Part shown: positions 17,252 through 26,901 of the stretch, in pieces
Layout: each line of letters opens with the position of its first letter
Position numbering within the stretch: the stretch's first letter is position 1
Assembly (NCBI RefSeq): GCF_000015245.1
Contig: NC_008700.1
Span: 3,670,501-3,734,500, forward strand
Source of the DNA: Shewanella amazonensis SB2B
GTDB lineage: Bacteria; Pseudomonadota; Gammaproteobacteria; Enterobacterales; Shewanellaceae
DNA length: 64,000 bases
Reading direction: 5' to 3'
Program-made: the position numbers and the translations under genes
Notes under the pieces: model-generated
Told to the model about the DNA's origin: nothing
Databases searched by the model: none
The model's input: the letters and a program-made list of their open reading frames with translations, nothing else

Positions 17252-18814
17252 ATGACCAACCCATTGCGGACCTTTGCGTCCCTGTACAGCACCACCCTCT
17301 TGACTGTGCTGGCCGGGGGCCTGTTGACCACCTATCTGGGCCTGAAACTGTCGGCCATGCAGGTGCCCCAGATTTGGATTGGTGCCATGATGTCGGCCTA
17401 CTACGCCGGTCTGGTGGCGGGCTCCAAGATTGGCCACCGGCTTATTGCCCGGGTGGGCCATATCCGCGCCTTTGTAGCCAGTGCCGGTATAGTCACCGCC
17501 TCCGCCCTTGGGCATGCCCTGGTCGACGACCTCTCGATTTGGATAGTGCTGCGCCTCTTGGTGGGACTTGGCATGATGTGTCAGTACATGGTGCTGGAAA
17601 GCTGGCTCAACGAGCAGGCCGACAACAGCCAGCGCGGCACTGTCTTCGCAAGTTATATGATTGTCTCTTATTTGGCGCTGATTTTGGGTCAGGGTGCCAT
17701 CAGCCTCTATCCGGATTTGGGGCTGGAGCCACTCCTGCTAATCGCCATCTGTTTTGCCCTGTGCATAGTACCCATTGCCCTCACCCGCCGCATTCACCCG
17801 GCGCCCCTGGTACCCGCGCCCCTTAACGTGACTCATTTTTTCAAAAAGGCGCCACAGGCACTCACCACGGTCGCCATTGGCAGCATGATAGTGGGCTCCT
17901 TTTACGGCTTGGCGCCCGCCTATGCCAGTAATCTGGGGTTGGATCCGCAGCAAGTGGCGAGCTTTATGACAGCCACCATAGCCGCTGGCCTGCTGGCCCA
18001 GTGGCCCATGGGCAAGCTGTCGGACCGGATGTCCCGCAGCCGATTGATTCGAACCAACTGCCTGCTGCTTGGGGTGCTCACCCTGGGCATCGCCATCACC
18101 CCTTACCAGCCCACGGTGGCGCTGGTGATGACCTTCCTGTTCGGCATACTCGGTTTTACCCTGTACCCGCTGGCCACGGCACTGGCCAACTCGCGGGTGG
18201 AGCAAAGCGAGCGGGTGGGGCTGTCTGCCACTATTTTGCTTACCTTCGGCCTTGGCGCCTGTATCGGCCCCCTGATTGCCTCGACCCTAATGCAGTGGCT
18301 GGGCAACAGCATGCTCTACGGCTTTATGTCGGCCTGCACCCTGGTACTCTTTGCCGGGCTTAACTACATCAATGCCCGTCAGAAAGCGGAAGAGCCCTCC
18401 ACCAATGACTACATCATGGCCACCGGCGACCTGGTATCGTCACCTCTGGCCGCCGCCCTCGACCCCCGTGTGGATATCGAATCAGTTCAGGAGCAGATGA
18501 CCCCAACTGCCGGTGACGACATTGCCGATGCCAATGCCTACATAGATGAGGATGACTATGTCGATGAGGGTGACAGCGCAGATAACGACATCAGCGACAA
18601 TGATGAGCCAACCGGCGATATAGACAACGCCACCGACCAGCCCGACGCCTTTATCAACGAACAGGACTTTATCGCCGAACCCGAGCCTGCGATGGTTCAG
18701 GAGAAAGCACCTCCAGCGAATAGAGGGACGTCAACCGAAACTGAGCCAGAGGAGGTCCAGCCGGACGATTCAGCCGAATCGAACTGGACTGCTGGCCCGA
18801 AGAGTAAAAGCTGA
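17252..18814 (+). CDS. YcaD-like MFS transporter with acidic C-terminal tail (520 aa)
   Basis: Twelve predicted TM helices occupy residues 1-375. The YcaD/tetracycline-type MFS signature VAGSKIGHRLIARVGHIRAF is in the first cytoplasmic loop, and LESWLNEQADNSQRGTVFASY is typical of the YcaD family. Usual YcaD proteins end at about 380-400 residues; this one has about 140 extra, highly acidic, low-complexity residues (for example DDIADANAYIDEDDYVDEGD). The tail is probably cytoplasmic and disordered. The transported substrate is unknown. ACAAGGAG lies 8 nt before the ATG. A strong terminator follows. Confidence 0.88.
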   Translation: MTNPLRTFASLYSTTLLTVLAGGLLTTYLGLKLSAMQVPQIWIGAMMSAYYAGLVAGSKIGHRLIARVGHIRAFVASAGIVTASALGHALVDDLSIWIVLRLLVGLGMMCQYMVLESWLNEQADNSQRGTVFASYMIVSYLALILGQGAISLYPDLGLEPLLLIAICFALCIVPIALTRRIHPAPLVPAPLNVTHFFKKAPQALTTVAIGSMIVGSFYGLAPAYASNLGLDPQQVASFMTATIAAGLLAQWPMGKLSDRMSRSRLIRTNCLLLGVLTLGIAITPYQPTVALVMTFLFGILGFTLYPLATALANSRVEQSERVGLSATILLTFGLGACIGPLIASTLMQWLGNSMLYGFMSACTLVLFAGLNYINARQKAEEPSTNDYIMATGDLVSSPLAAALDPRVDIESVQEQMTPTAGDDIADANAYIDEDDYVDEGDSADNDISDNDEPTGDIDNATDQPDAFINEQDFIAEPEPAMVQEKAPPANRGTSTETEPEEVQPDDSAESNWTAGPKSKS

Positions 18815-18840
18815 CAAACAGCTGATTTCGCAATTAATAA

Positions 18841-18872
18841 AAAAACAACCTCGCATCGGCGAGGTTGTTTTT
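18841..18872. terminator. Bidirectional intrinsic terminator
   Basis: A perfect 14-bp stem, AAAAACAACCTCGC with GCGAGGTTGTTTTT and loop ATCG, is flanked by A and T runs. It serves the MFS gene (plus) and the convergent exported-protein gene (minus). Confidence 0.9.
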
Positions 18873-18884
18873 TATACAGGACTG

Positions 18885-21158
18885 TCAGCGGGCCACGTTG
18901 GTGTAATCCGCCATATTCCGCTCGCGCTCTATGTTAATCCGCGCCGGAATAAAGGTGCGATAGCCCGGGGCACGGCCATAGGCCTCGCCATTCCGCTCCT
19001 CTCGCTCCACCACGTAAAACACTCTATCGCCATCAATCACCTGGCTGTTGATGGGATACCAATAGCGCTCGGCAAAAGGAAAACGCGAGATACTCACATA
19101 GTCTGCGGTCACTGCGTAAGGAACAGGTGCATCCTGAACAAAGGGCATACTGCTGAGACCATCGCCATCGGGCGCACTCCAGTCGCCAGCGGCATAGGTG
19201 TTTTGCACCTCGGTTGCCCCAAACTGCCAACCCCATAAACGCTCGTAACTGAGCAGCCCCATAGCATCCACCGAACCCGGTATCCAGCTGTTGATTTCCC
19301 CCACCCAGAAATGGCTGGCGGAACTTGGCTGCAACTCGTTCGCACCCAGTTGTAAGTTGGCATCGCCTTTCACCCAGATATCGTAGGCTGCAAATCGCTC
19401 ACCGGCATTTTCAAACACCGAGAAGACCCCCAGCTCAATGCCGAGCTTATCGAGGATCTGGCTGGTTTGGGTCATGCCATCGGGGTAAGTGATCACCAAC
19501 CTGCCCTCGCCGTCCACCGTCCAGTTGGCGTTCACATTGGAGATTTTGCCACTCACTGTGCCATCCGCCACAAACTGCATGGCTTCGGCATAGGCGGTAT
19601 TGGGGAGCACATAGTCGTCATACACCCGCGTGCCTTCGGAATAATGATATTGCCCCGCCCACAGGCCGGAGACACAGGTATCCCCCGCGCTGCAATTGCT
19701 GACAAAGGGAATATTGCTGATGTCATAATTGGCGCGGAAATTTACGTTCGCGGTTTCCAGCACCAGCTTCGGTTGGGCAATGGTGAGGAATGTGCCATCA
19801 CTGAGGGGAATGGGCGGTGTGGAGAGCTCGCTTCGCGATTCCACCGACACCACATCCACCAAACTGCCATCCACCACCCTGGTGTAGGCTCTTTGGGTAA
19901 GGGTGCGATGGGTAATAAAATTCTCAGTCGCGCCGCCACCTGCATAATAGGCATCGATTTCCGCTTGATTGTCAGTCACATACTCGATGCTGTCCGATAG
20001 CTCTTCGGTCATCAGTGGCGCACTGTAACTCACCTCAATGCGACCACTTACTACGGCCCAGCTGAAGTCCTGATTAATGGGCTGGCCGTTCCACTGCAGA
20101 AAACTCAGCGCCGTGCCTGTCATGCCCACGTTGTCAAACTCCAGCGCAGAGCCGCTGCGGGACAGATAACCGGGGCTGGTGGTGCTGATGGCGTAATAGA
20201 GGCTGGGCACATCGGCAGCGCTGAAGCCTGCCACCAGATTGCTGTCGGCCAGAATATCCGCAAGCGCCTGCTCCAGCGCCTCAGGCGGGGTGCTGGCTAC
20301 AAAGGTGTCCACCGCGCCCTCATCGGCAATAAAGTCGAGAATGCTGTCATAGCCCTCTGGCAGTTGATAACCGGGATCATCCACAATCAGCTTGATGATG
20401 GCCGCCAACTGAAACAGCTCAGTGGCATCCACCGCGGTTTCGGCCTGCTCCAGCTCAGCCAGTGTGGTTGGCTGCTCGCCGCCATTGGCTTCCAGCACCA
20501 GGCTGTATTTGGCGGTGGTCAGGTTGGTCACATTGATGGGGTCATCTTCACTGAGCACCTTGGCAAAACTGCCCACCAGATTGACAAAGTCGATGCTATC
20601 GCCGGTCTCGCTATTGGTGGCCGAGGATTCAATCAGCAGCAGCTGCTCTATGTTGGTGGTGAGCACATCCAGACTGTAGGCGCCGTTTTCATCCGCCACC
20701 GTGGTAAAGGTGTTGCCGTTGAGCGTAACCGACACCGTGGCGTAAGGAATGGGTTCATCGGTGATAAGCCCCCTAATGGTTACTGCAAAACCGCCGCAGC
20801 TGCCCGGCACATTTTTCACATCGGCGATGGCCATATTGTCCATGTCGCCGTTCACCACTATGCCTACCTGACAGGGCATGAACGCCAGGCTCGCGGCATC
20901 GATTTTACTGTGGATCTGTTTTGGCGTTTGAAAGGCGCTCAATACAAACCCCGGATTGGCGGCATCCACTATCTCGACATAGGCATCACCGGCACCGTCC
21001 TGCCCATGGTGGTGACCATCGATTTTGGCCTTCACCATCAGCTGATTGCTGTCGGCATCAAAGTGCACATTCTGAATTTTAATTTGTTCGGCATAAGCCG
21101 AGGGAGAGAGCGCCAGCGCACCGAACAGCGCTGCCAACGCAAGTGATTGGAGTTGCAT
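18885..21158 (-). CDS. Large exported protein with carboxypeptidase-regulatory-like domain (757 aa)
   Basis: Starts MQLQSLALAALFGALALSPSAYA, a clean signal peptide cleaved after AYA; AAGGGA lies 7 nt before ATG 21158. Residues about 95-135 (VTIRGLITDEPIPYATVSVT...ADENGAYSLDV) look like a carboxypeptidase regulatory-like or Big-type beta sandwich. The rest is a repeat-free, Asp/Glu-rich secreted protein with a Cys pair (NCSAGDTC, about 510) and no catalytic motif I recognise. No lipobox and no C-terminal anchor were found, so it is periplasmic or secreted. The neighbouring genes give no hint of function. Confidence 0.8.
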   Translation of the reverse strand: MQLQSLALAALFGALALSPSAYAEQIKIQNVHFDADSNQLMVKAKIDGHHHGQDGAGDAYVEIVDAANPGFVLSAFQTPKQIHSKIDAASLAFMPCQVGIVVNGDMDNMAIADVKNVPGSCGGFAVTIRGLITDEPIPYATVSVTLNGNTFTTVADENGAYSLDVLTTNIEQLLLIESSATNSETGDSIDFVNLVGSFAKVLSEDDPINVTNLTTAKYSLVLEANGGEQPTTLAELEQAETAVDATELFQLAAIIKLIVDDPGYQLPEGYDSILDFIADEGAVDTFVASTPPEALEQALADILADSNLVAGFSAADVPSLYYAISTTSPGYLSRSGSALEFDNVGMTGTALSFLQWNGQPINQDFSWAVVSGRIEVSYSAPLMTEELSDSIEYVTDNQAEIDAYYAGGGATENFITHRTLTQRAYTRVVDGSLVDVVSVESRSELSTPPIPLSDGTFLTIAQPKLVLETANVNFRANYDISNIPFVSNCSAGDTCVSGLWAGQYHYSEGTRVYDDYVLPNTAYAEAMQFVADGTVSGKISNVNANWTVDGEGRLVITYPDGMTQTSQILDKLGIELGVFSVFENAGERFAAYDIWVKGDANLQLGANELQPSSASHFWVGEINSWIPGSVDAMGLLSYERLWGWQFGATEVQNTYAAGDWSAPDGDGLSSMPFVQDAPVPYAVTADYVSISRFPFAERYWYPINSQVIDGDRVFYVVEREERNGEAYGRAPGYRTFIPARINIERERNMADYTNVAR

Positions 21159-21832
21159 GATAATATCCCTTTTCGTCTTAGAGTAACCTCCTGTCAACCA
21201 GACGCATGCCACTGAGAATTTCGCAAACGCATCCTGCGACAACAACCCCTCACAGCCTTGGTCAAGGAGAACGGATAAGGGTAGCCAACATGGGTGGAAA
21301 TGCCACTTTAGGATTATGCACCAGTTCTTTCTTCTTATTGGGAGCGCCAGCATGTGTCGACTGCGCCGCAGGAGGACCCGCTAAAAGCAACGCCAACCAA
21401 GGACCGCAAACGAGAAAGCCAGTGGTCAAAGCTATCTGAGCTTAAAGGTGAAACTGCCGGGCAGGGTTTGTACTCCGCCAAGATGCGTTCTCCTACCCGG
21501 CGCTGCATGAGCCTGAAATGAGGCGACAATAAATACTTTAATCCGGCCAGAACGAGTCGTGATGAAACAACCTGCTCGGATGGGTTTTTATGTTATTGTT
21601 CTTTAAGTCAATGCGTTAGCTGCCTTTTCGGTGTTATGTTTCCACCATTATGGCTGTCTTTCGAGCGTGATGACGATTGTGCGAGTATAGTTACTACTGT
21701 TTTTCGTACTCCAATGTTTGGATTGCATTTTAGATAGATGAGTGATTTCCAACACCACAGTTCCAAATCGTATATTGATGTCGTACGGCTAAGGTATTCA
21801 TGTATCTTGCGACACTCAACTTGAGGTAATCG
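21159..21832. other. Intergenic region before copper/hemoglobin operon
   Basis: About 670 bp between divergent genes. Short ORFs here lack RBS and family features. The half near 21540-21830 is AT-rich and should carry the promoter of the downstream operon, but no strong -35/-10 pair or FNR-type palindrome could be identified. GAGG lies 6 nt before ATG 21833. Confidence 0.4.
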
Positions 21833-22489
21833 ATGATCTTAAATCGCGTTTTATTGACATCCGTACTCAGCATCGCAATGTATTTTACGCCGCTATCCCA
21901 GGCCGCTGACCTTCGTATTCGCGTGGTGGACTCACAACAACTGGCCATAACAGATGCGGCGGTAGAATTGATTTCAGATGCGATACCCGCCACAACAGCA
22001 GCTGGTGAACATTATGAAATGTCGCAAAAAAACCGTACGTTTACTCCCTTTGTGCTGGCGATCCCCAAAGGGGCCAGGGTAGATTTTCCCAATCTGGATC
22101 GCACCCGCCACCATGTGTATTCCTTTTCCGAAGCCAAGCCGTTTGAGTTGAAACTCTATGTGGGCAAGGCCGAAGCCCCTATCCTGTTTGATAAACCCGG
22201 TCTGGTCGCACTTGGCTGCAATATTCACGACTATATGCAAGCCTTTATTTATGTCGCCGACAGCCCAATGGTGGCTGTGACCGACGAAAAAGGGGAAATC
22301 CACTTTACCGATGTGCCCTCCGGCCAATATCGCATCAAGCTCTGGCATCCATGGCAGAGGGAGGTTTCTGAGCCGAGTGAACTCAGCATAACCACAGCGG
22401 CACAGACGCTCACGCTGGCCATGGATATCGAACGTCAGGCTAAACCCTCAGCCCCACCATCGGGATTTGGTCAATTCGATGTTAAATAG
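21833..22489 (+). CDS. Amicyanin-like periplasmic blue-copper protein (218 aa)
   Basis: A signal peptide (VLLTSVLSIAMYFTPLSQA) leads a cupredoxin-type domain. Type 1 copper ligands are visible: His94 in RTRHHVYSF, then Cys129, His132 and Met135 in GCNIHDYM. The C-x2-H-x2-M spacing is that of amicyanin. Residues about 150-215 form a beta-sandwich (GEIHFTDVPSGQYRIKLWHPW) as in the methylamine-utilisation-like family, but no methylamine dehydrogenase genes are present. Copper binding and electron transfer are inferred. It is the first gene of an operon and its 3' end overlaps the next gene by 11 bp, so the products probably work together. Confidence 0.85.
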   Translation: MILNRVLLTSVLSIAMYFTPLSQAADLRIRVVDSQQLAITDAAVELISDAIPATTAAGEHYEMSQKNRTFTPFVLAIPKGARVDFPNLDRTRHHVYSFSEAKPFELKLYVGKAEAPILFDKPGLVALGCNIHDYMQAFIYVADSPMVAVTDEKGEIHFTDVPSGQYRIKLWHPWQREVSEPSELSITTAAQTLTLAMDIERQAKPSAPPSGFGQFDVK

Positions 22490-24785
22490 TTTTCGTGCCC
22501 GGCTGATTTTGGTTTTCTTTACCGTGCTGACTTTGGTGCAGTTTGCCACGGCATTTTCGGTGCTGACGGCAACCCAGAGAGATAACTTTTTACAGCAACA
22601 AAAGAGCCTTGAAATCGGCGCGAATGTGTTTCGTGAAGTGCTGTCCAATCGCGGTATTCAGCTCAGTCAAAGCCTGTCGGTGCTCAGTGCCGACTTTGGC
22701 TTTAAGCGTGCCATTGCAACGAGAGAGCAAGAAACCATTGAGTCGGTATTGTCCAATCATGGTGCCCGTATCGGGGCTGATGCGGCCGTCTTGTTGTCAC
22801 CCAAGGGAGAACTGTTAACCTCAAGCCTGCCGGGGCTGACGCAGGATGATATACAGTCGCTGTTCCAATTGACCATCAACAACGCCAATGCCCTGGCGAT
22901 TCTCGAGTTTGACCATGCCAGTTATCAATTCGTGCAGCAGCCCGTGAAAGCCCCAACCCTGATAGCCTGGGTTGGCATGGGCTTTCTGCTCGATGAAAAA
23001 GTGGCCAGCCAAGCCAAAGCCATTACCGGAATTGATGTCAGCTTTGTTAATCAAACCAAGGGCCGGACAGAAATAGCCTCCACCTTATCCAGCAGCGAAA
23101 AACAGACAGTGATTGCACAGGCAAACCAATTCCCAAGCCTGTTAACGCTGCCCAGCGAGACCATTCCTGCGGACCATTTATCCATGGCAATCAAGCTGTA
23201 TGAGCATAATGGCAACCAGTTGGCGCTGCTGCACCAGTCAAACCTCAAGTGGCAACAAAGTTATCAGCAGCTGCGCAATAACATGCTCGCTATCTTTGCC
23301 CTGACACTGGCGCTGGCGATTGCCGTGGCCATTTGGTTGTCGGGCAGTTTGACTGAGCCAGTTCATCGATTGGTGCTATATGCCCGTCAAATTGGTCAGG
23401 GTAAGCAGCCGGAAAGCATTCAGGGTGCCCCAGCGGAATTACGTGTCTTGGCCAAAAGCTTGTCTTTGATGCGGGATGATATTGAGGCGCGCGAAAAAGA
23501 CTTGGTATACCAGTCTCGCCACGACAGTTTGACAGGCTTGCTGAATCGTTTCGCGGCAAAACAGTATTTAACCGACCTTAAACAGCATCTGTCCGGCACC
23601 ATAGTATTGCTGGATATCAAGCATTTTCGCCATATCAACGACATTATTGGGTTTGCCAACGCCGATGCCTTATTGCTGCTGTTTGCCCGCCGTCTGGAGC
23701 AGCTGGCACCCAAAGCGGATATGCTGGCCCGGTTGGATGGCGATTCGTTTTTACTCCTTTACCGCCAGAGTATTTCGCACGACCTCTTACTCAAATCCCT
23801 GGATATGTTGGAGGCGCCCTTTCCTATTCAGGGTTCCAATATCTCCCTTGGGGTGCGGGCAGGATTGCTCGAAATCGATGGCAATGGTGCCGACATTGAT
23901 GTGTTAATGCGCCGCGCCGAAATTGCCCTCAATCAGGCCTGTCTTCAGGAGCAGCGTATCGTCAGTTATCGTGCAGGCGACGATGAAAAGTACCAGCGAG
24001 AACTTACGCTTATCCGTGATTTACCCATAGGGCTGGCCCAGGACCAACTCTATCTGGTGTTTCAGCCCAAAATTGACCTGCGCCTCAATCGCTGCACGGG
24101 TGCCGAGGCATTAATTCGATGGCAACACCCAACGCTGGGTTTTATTCCCCCCGATGAATTTATTCAGCTCGCCGAAAACTCGGGCAACATTGATATCATC
24201 AGCCAATGGGTATTGAAGCAAGCCATCAAGCAGTTGGTTGCATGGCAGCAGCGGGGGGTGGCGCTGAAATTAGCCATTAACCTCTCGGCCCATGATTTGA
24301 GTGATACCCGCTTGCCAAACCAGATTTCCACCCTCTTAAAAGACAATCATCTGCCAAGCGGCGTGCTCTGTATTGAAGTTACCGAAGGCGCTGTGATGAC
24401 AGACGCGCAAACCGTAGTGGGTGTATTGCAGCAATTCCGCGACATGGGTGTGTCGGTTGCTATTGATGATTTTGGTACCGGGCATTCATCGTTGGCGTAT
24501 TTGAAAATGTTGCCCGTCGATGAAGTGAAAATTGACCGCAGCTTCATCCAACATATCCACAGCAACAGCCAGGACGCCATGATAGTCAATACCAGTATTC
24601 AGCTGATCCACGGCCTGGGTTTCAGCGTGGTGGCCGAGGGCGTCGAAGATGAGGCAGGGGTTGACATGCTTCGCAAGCTTAACTGCGACATCATCCAGGG
24701 CTACGTATTTTCCAAGCCCTTGAAAGCGGCCGAATTTGACCAGTGGTTTGACGCCTTTCATGGAAAAGGCACCGGAGAGATTTGA
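22479..24785 (+). CDS. Membrane sensor GGDEF-EAL protein (768 aa)
   Basis: A TM helix (about 8-28), a periplasmic sensor domain (about 30-265), a second TM helix (LAIFALTLALAIAVAIWLSG, about 270-290) and a HAMP-like linker lead into GGDEF (about 335-490) and EAL (about 510-760) domains. The GGDEF active site is changed to LDGDSF (about 417), so cyclase activity is doubtful. The EAL domain keeps GAEALIRW (about 541), EVTEG, DDFGTGHSSLAYL, KIDRSFI, AEGVED and QGYVFSKPL, so it should be an active c-di-GMP phosphodiesterase. I chose ATG 22479, inside the 3' end of the copper-protein gene, over a TTG at 22467. The periplasmic domain may respond to the copper protein. Confidence 0.9.
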   Translation: MLNSFRARLILVFFTVLTLVQFATAFSVLTATQRDNFLQQQKSLEIGANVFREVLSNRGIQLSQSLSVLSADFGFKRAIATREQETIESVLSNHGARIGADAAVLLSPKGELLTSSLPGLTQDDIQSLFQLTINNANALAILEFDHASYQFVQQPVKAPTLIAWVGMGFLLDEKVASQAKAITGIDVSFVNQTKGRTEIASTLSSSEKQTVIAQANQFPSLLTLPSETIPADHLSMAIKLYEHNGNQLALLHQSNLKWQQSYQQLRNNMLAIFALTLALAIAVAIWLSGSLTEPVHRLVLYARQIGQGKQPESIQGAPAELRVLAKSLSLMRDDIEAREKDLVYQSRHDSLTGLLNRFAAKQYLTDLKQHLSGTIVLLDIKHFRHINDIIGFANADALLLLFARRLEQLAPKADMLARLDGDSFLLLYRQSISHDLLLKSLDMLEAPFPIQGSNISLGVRAGLLEIDGNGADIDVLMRRAEIALNQACLQEQRIVSYRAGDDEKYQRELTLIRDLPIGLAQDQLYLVFQPKIDLRLNRCTGAEALIRWQHPTLGFIPPDEFIQLAENSGNIDIISQWVLKQAIKQLVAWQQRGVALKLAINLSAHDLSDTRLPNQISTLLKDNHLPSGVLCIEVTEGAVMTDAQTVVGVLQQFRDMGVSVAIDDFGTGHSSLAYLKMLPVDEVKIDRSFIQHIHSNSQDAMIVNTSIQLIHGLGFSVVAEGVEDEAGVDMLRKLNCDIIQGYVFSKPLKAAEFDQWFDAFHGKGTGEI

Positions 24786-24861
24786 GCGTTTGCGCCTGAA
24801 GGCGTTAAACACGGTATTCGCCTTCGAATGCAAGCTAATCGCGTATTGAGTGAGTATACCC

Positions 24862-25740
24862 ATGAACACAATGAAGTTGAGCTTATCGGCCCGGCGCTAT
24901 ATCAGGGCGCTGCTTTGCCTGCTGTGCCCGCTTGGGATAGGGGCCATTGCGCCTGCCATGGCTGAGGACAGCCGCGTGATTGCCACTGGCGGCGCCTCTA
25001 TGATTGAGGGCAGTGCCGGTGGTGGCATAGTGCCCTGGGCCGTGATCAATGGTTATGGCAGCAGCGAAGAGTGGTCGGCTACCGCCATGGCAACCGGCGT
25101 TTATGTGGATGATTTTACGCTGAAAGTAATGGGCGCCTCCGTCAGCTATGACAATCGGTTTGAGCTGAGTGTCGCAAGGCAAACCTTTGATTTGGACACA
25201 CTGGGCGGCGAGCTTGGCCAGGATATCCTGGGGGTCAAATACAAACTTGCCGGCGAGCTGTTATATACCGCCATGCCACAAATTACCCTGGGCGCCCAGT
25301 ATAAAAAAGTGGATGACTTTACCCTTCCTCAGGCCGTTGGCGCCCGCAGTGACTGGGGCATTGATGTTTACCTTGCCGCCAGTAAAGTATTTTTTGATGT
25401 GGTCGCGGGACGAAACATCCTCATCAACGGCACCTTGCGTGCAACAAAAGCAAACCAAACGGGCCTGCTGGGGTTCGGCACTGAATCCAACAACGATTAT
25501 CACCTTATGCTGGAAGCGTCTGCAGCGATACTGCTCACCGACAATTTGGCGCTGGGCATTGAATATCGTCAAAAACCGAGTGAACTGGGGTTTGCCCGTG
25601 AAGATGATTGGCAGGACATATTTTTAGCCTGGTTTATCAATAAACATCTGTCGGTGGTCACCGCCTATGCTGATTTAGGCAGCATCGCGGGTTTTGATAA
25701 TCAGCAAGGCTGGTATCTGTCGCTGGAGGGCGCGCTATGA
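24862..25740 (+). CDS. DUF3034-family outer-membrane beta-barrel-like protein (292 aa)
   Basis: Signal peptide (residues 1-37, ending PAMA) and then an all-beta protein with short alternating strands, many aromatic residues and a C-terminal hydrophobic strand (GWYLSLEGAL). This fits the DUF3034 family, which looks like an outer-membrane barrel. A GTG at 24850 is the alternative start. The gene lies 76 bp after the GGDEF/EAL gene and its stop overlaps the next start (ATGA), so it belongs to the operon. A role in letting a small molecule or metal across the outer membrane is speculation. Confidence 0.78.
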   Translation: MNTMKLSLSARRYIRALLCLLCPLGIGAIAPAMAEDSRVIATGGASMIEGSAGGGIVPWAVINGYGSSEEWSATAMATGVYVDDFTLKVMGASVSYDNRFELSVARQTFDLDTLGGELGQDILGVKYKLAGELLYTAMPQITLGAQYKKVDDFTLPQAVGARSDWGIDVYLAASKVFFDVVAGRNILINGTLRATKANQTGLLGFGTESNNDYHLMLEASAAILLTDNLALGIEYRQKPSELGFAREDDWQDIFLAWFINKHLSVVTAYADLGSIAGFDNQQGWYLSLEGAL

Positions 25741-26213
25741 GCCATGTATTACGCAAGTTTCTCCCATTAACCACAGCCCTTTCACTCACGACCGTTTTGC
25801 TTGCTGGCTGCACCCTGCCTGATGCCAACACCACAACACCCGGTGAAAACGCCAGCCCTCCAACCCTTTATCAGGCCCTCGGGGGCGAGACCGGCGTAGC
25901 GGCTGTCGTCGATGGCTTACTTGCACGTATCGCACGGGATCCCCGCATTGTGCAGCACTTCGAAGAAACGGATATTGCGATATTTCGCGAGCGCCTTATC
26001 GAACATCTGTGCGCGGTCACAGATGGCGGCTGCGTCTATCAAGGCGAAAGCATGGCAGACAGCCACAAGGGTTTGAATATCACTCAGGCCGACTTTGATG
26101 CCCTGGTGGGGCATTTGATTGAATCCCTGAAGGCACAGCAAATTCCAACATCAACCCGTAATGCGCTGCTGAAGCGCCTTGCGCCCATGTATTCCGACGT
26201 AACCTATCAGTAA
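25737..26213 (+). CDS. Group 1 truncated hemoglobin lipoprotein (158 aa)
   Basis: The signal sequence ends in the lipobox LLAGC, so the protein is anchored by acylated Cys and predicted to face the periplasm. Residues about 42-155 are a group 1 truncated hemoglobin: TLYQALGGETGVAAVVDGLL, then MADSHKGLNI with the proximal His (about 109), and a C-terminal LAPMYSDV. Truncated hemoglobins bind O2 or NO. A lipoprotein form is unusual, since most are cytoplasmic. It begins by overlapping the DUF3034 stop by 4 bases. Redox or NO/O2 sensing together with the copper protein is inferred. Confidence 0.88.
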   Translation: MSHVLRKFLPLTTALSLTTVLLAGCTLPDANTTTPGENASPPTLYQALGGETGVAAVVDGLLARIARDPRIVQHFEETDIAIFRERLIEHLCAVTDGGCVYQGESMADSHKGLNITQADFDALVGHLIESLKAQQIPTSTRNALLKRLAPMYSDVTYQ

Positions 26214-26302
26214 CGGCTATCCATGTTGTCACTGCAACTGATAACTCTGCGGTGGCTCTGCAGCTAAATGTGAGGGGCGGGCTGCCGTTAGCGCAGCCAT
26301 TT

Positions 26303-26776
26303 CTAGAGAAGCAAAGACTCATCTATCGGATGAAAGCGGCTGGCGGCCTCCATCAGGGATTTGGCGGTCAGCGATGGCACGCCATACACCTCGGCCTCGA
26401 CGGCATATTTTTGTCTTATCTTGTCAAGCAACAGGGCAAAATCCCCATCGCCGGAAAGCAGGATAACGGTATCTACCTCGGGCGCCGTCTCCAGCACATC
26501 TATGGTGATGCCCACATCCCAATCGCCCTTGGCCGAACCATCGCTGCGCTGAATAAAGGGCTTAAGCTTAAGCTCAAAGCCGATATGCCTAAGGGCATCC
26601 TGAAACTTTAACTGACCATCGTCACTCCGATGAATGGCGTAAGCAGTAGCGCTGACTATCTCCCCCTCACTGCAGAGCTGCTGCCAGAGTTTGCGATAGT
26701 TAAACTGGCGCTGATAGGCCTCACGGCAGGTGTAATAGATGTTTTGTACATCGACAAAGAGGGCGATTTTTTTCAC
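26303..26776 (-). CDS. LabA-like NYN-domain protein (157 aa)
   Basis: A PIN-like NYN domain (DUF88): IALFVDVQNIYY at the N-terminus, then SDGSAKGDWDVGITIDVLE and LLSGDGDFALLLDKIR supply the acidic residues that bind metal in RNases of this group. The length is standard. It probably is a metal-dependent RNase; the target is unknown. The start codon is a GTG (26776) with a weak RBS. It is convergent with the hemoglobin gene. Confidence 0.85.
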   Translation of the reverse strand: MKKIALFVDVQNIYYTCREAYQRQFNYRKLWQQLCSEGEIVSATAYAIHRSDDGQLKFQDALRHIGFELKLKPFIQRSDGSAKGDWDVGITIDVLETAPEVDTVILLSGDGDFALLLDKIRQKYAVEAEVYGVPSLTAKSLMEAASRFHPIDESLLL

Positions 26777-26901
26777 GGGCGATTCTTATAACAGGCCGAT
26801 TCATATAAAAGACGAGTAGGCTTTCAGCATTCGGCTGTCAGCGGCAAGACTCTGCGCACTGTAGCACAGGCAGAAGCTAATGGCGCGCACCGGACAAGCT
26901 G

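Noticed and set aside
21206..21439. 77-aa plus-strand ORF in the intergenic region
   Set aside because: No RBS, no hydrophobic or family features, and codon use unlike neighbouring genes.
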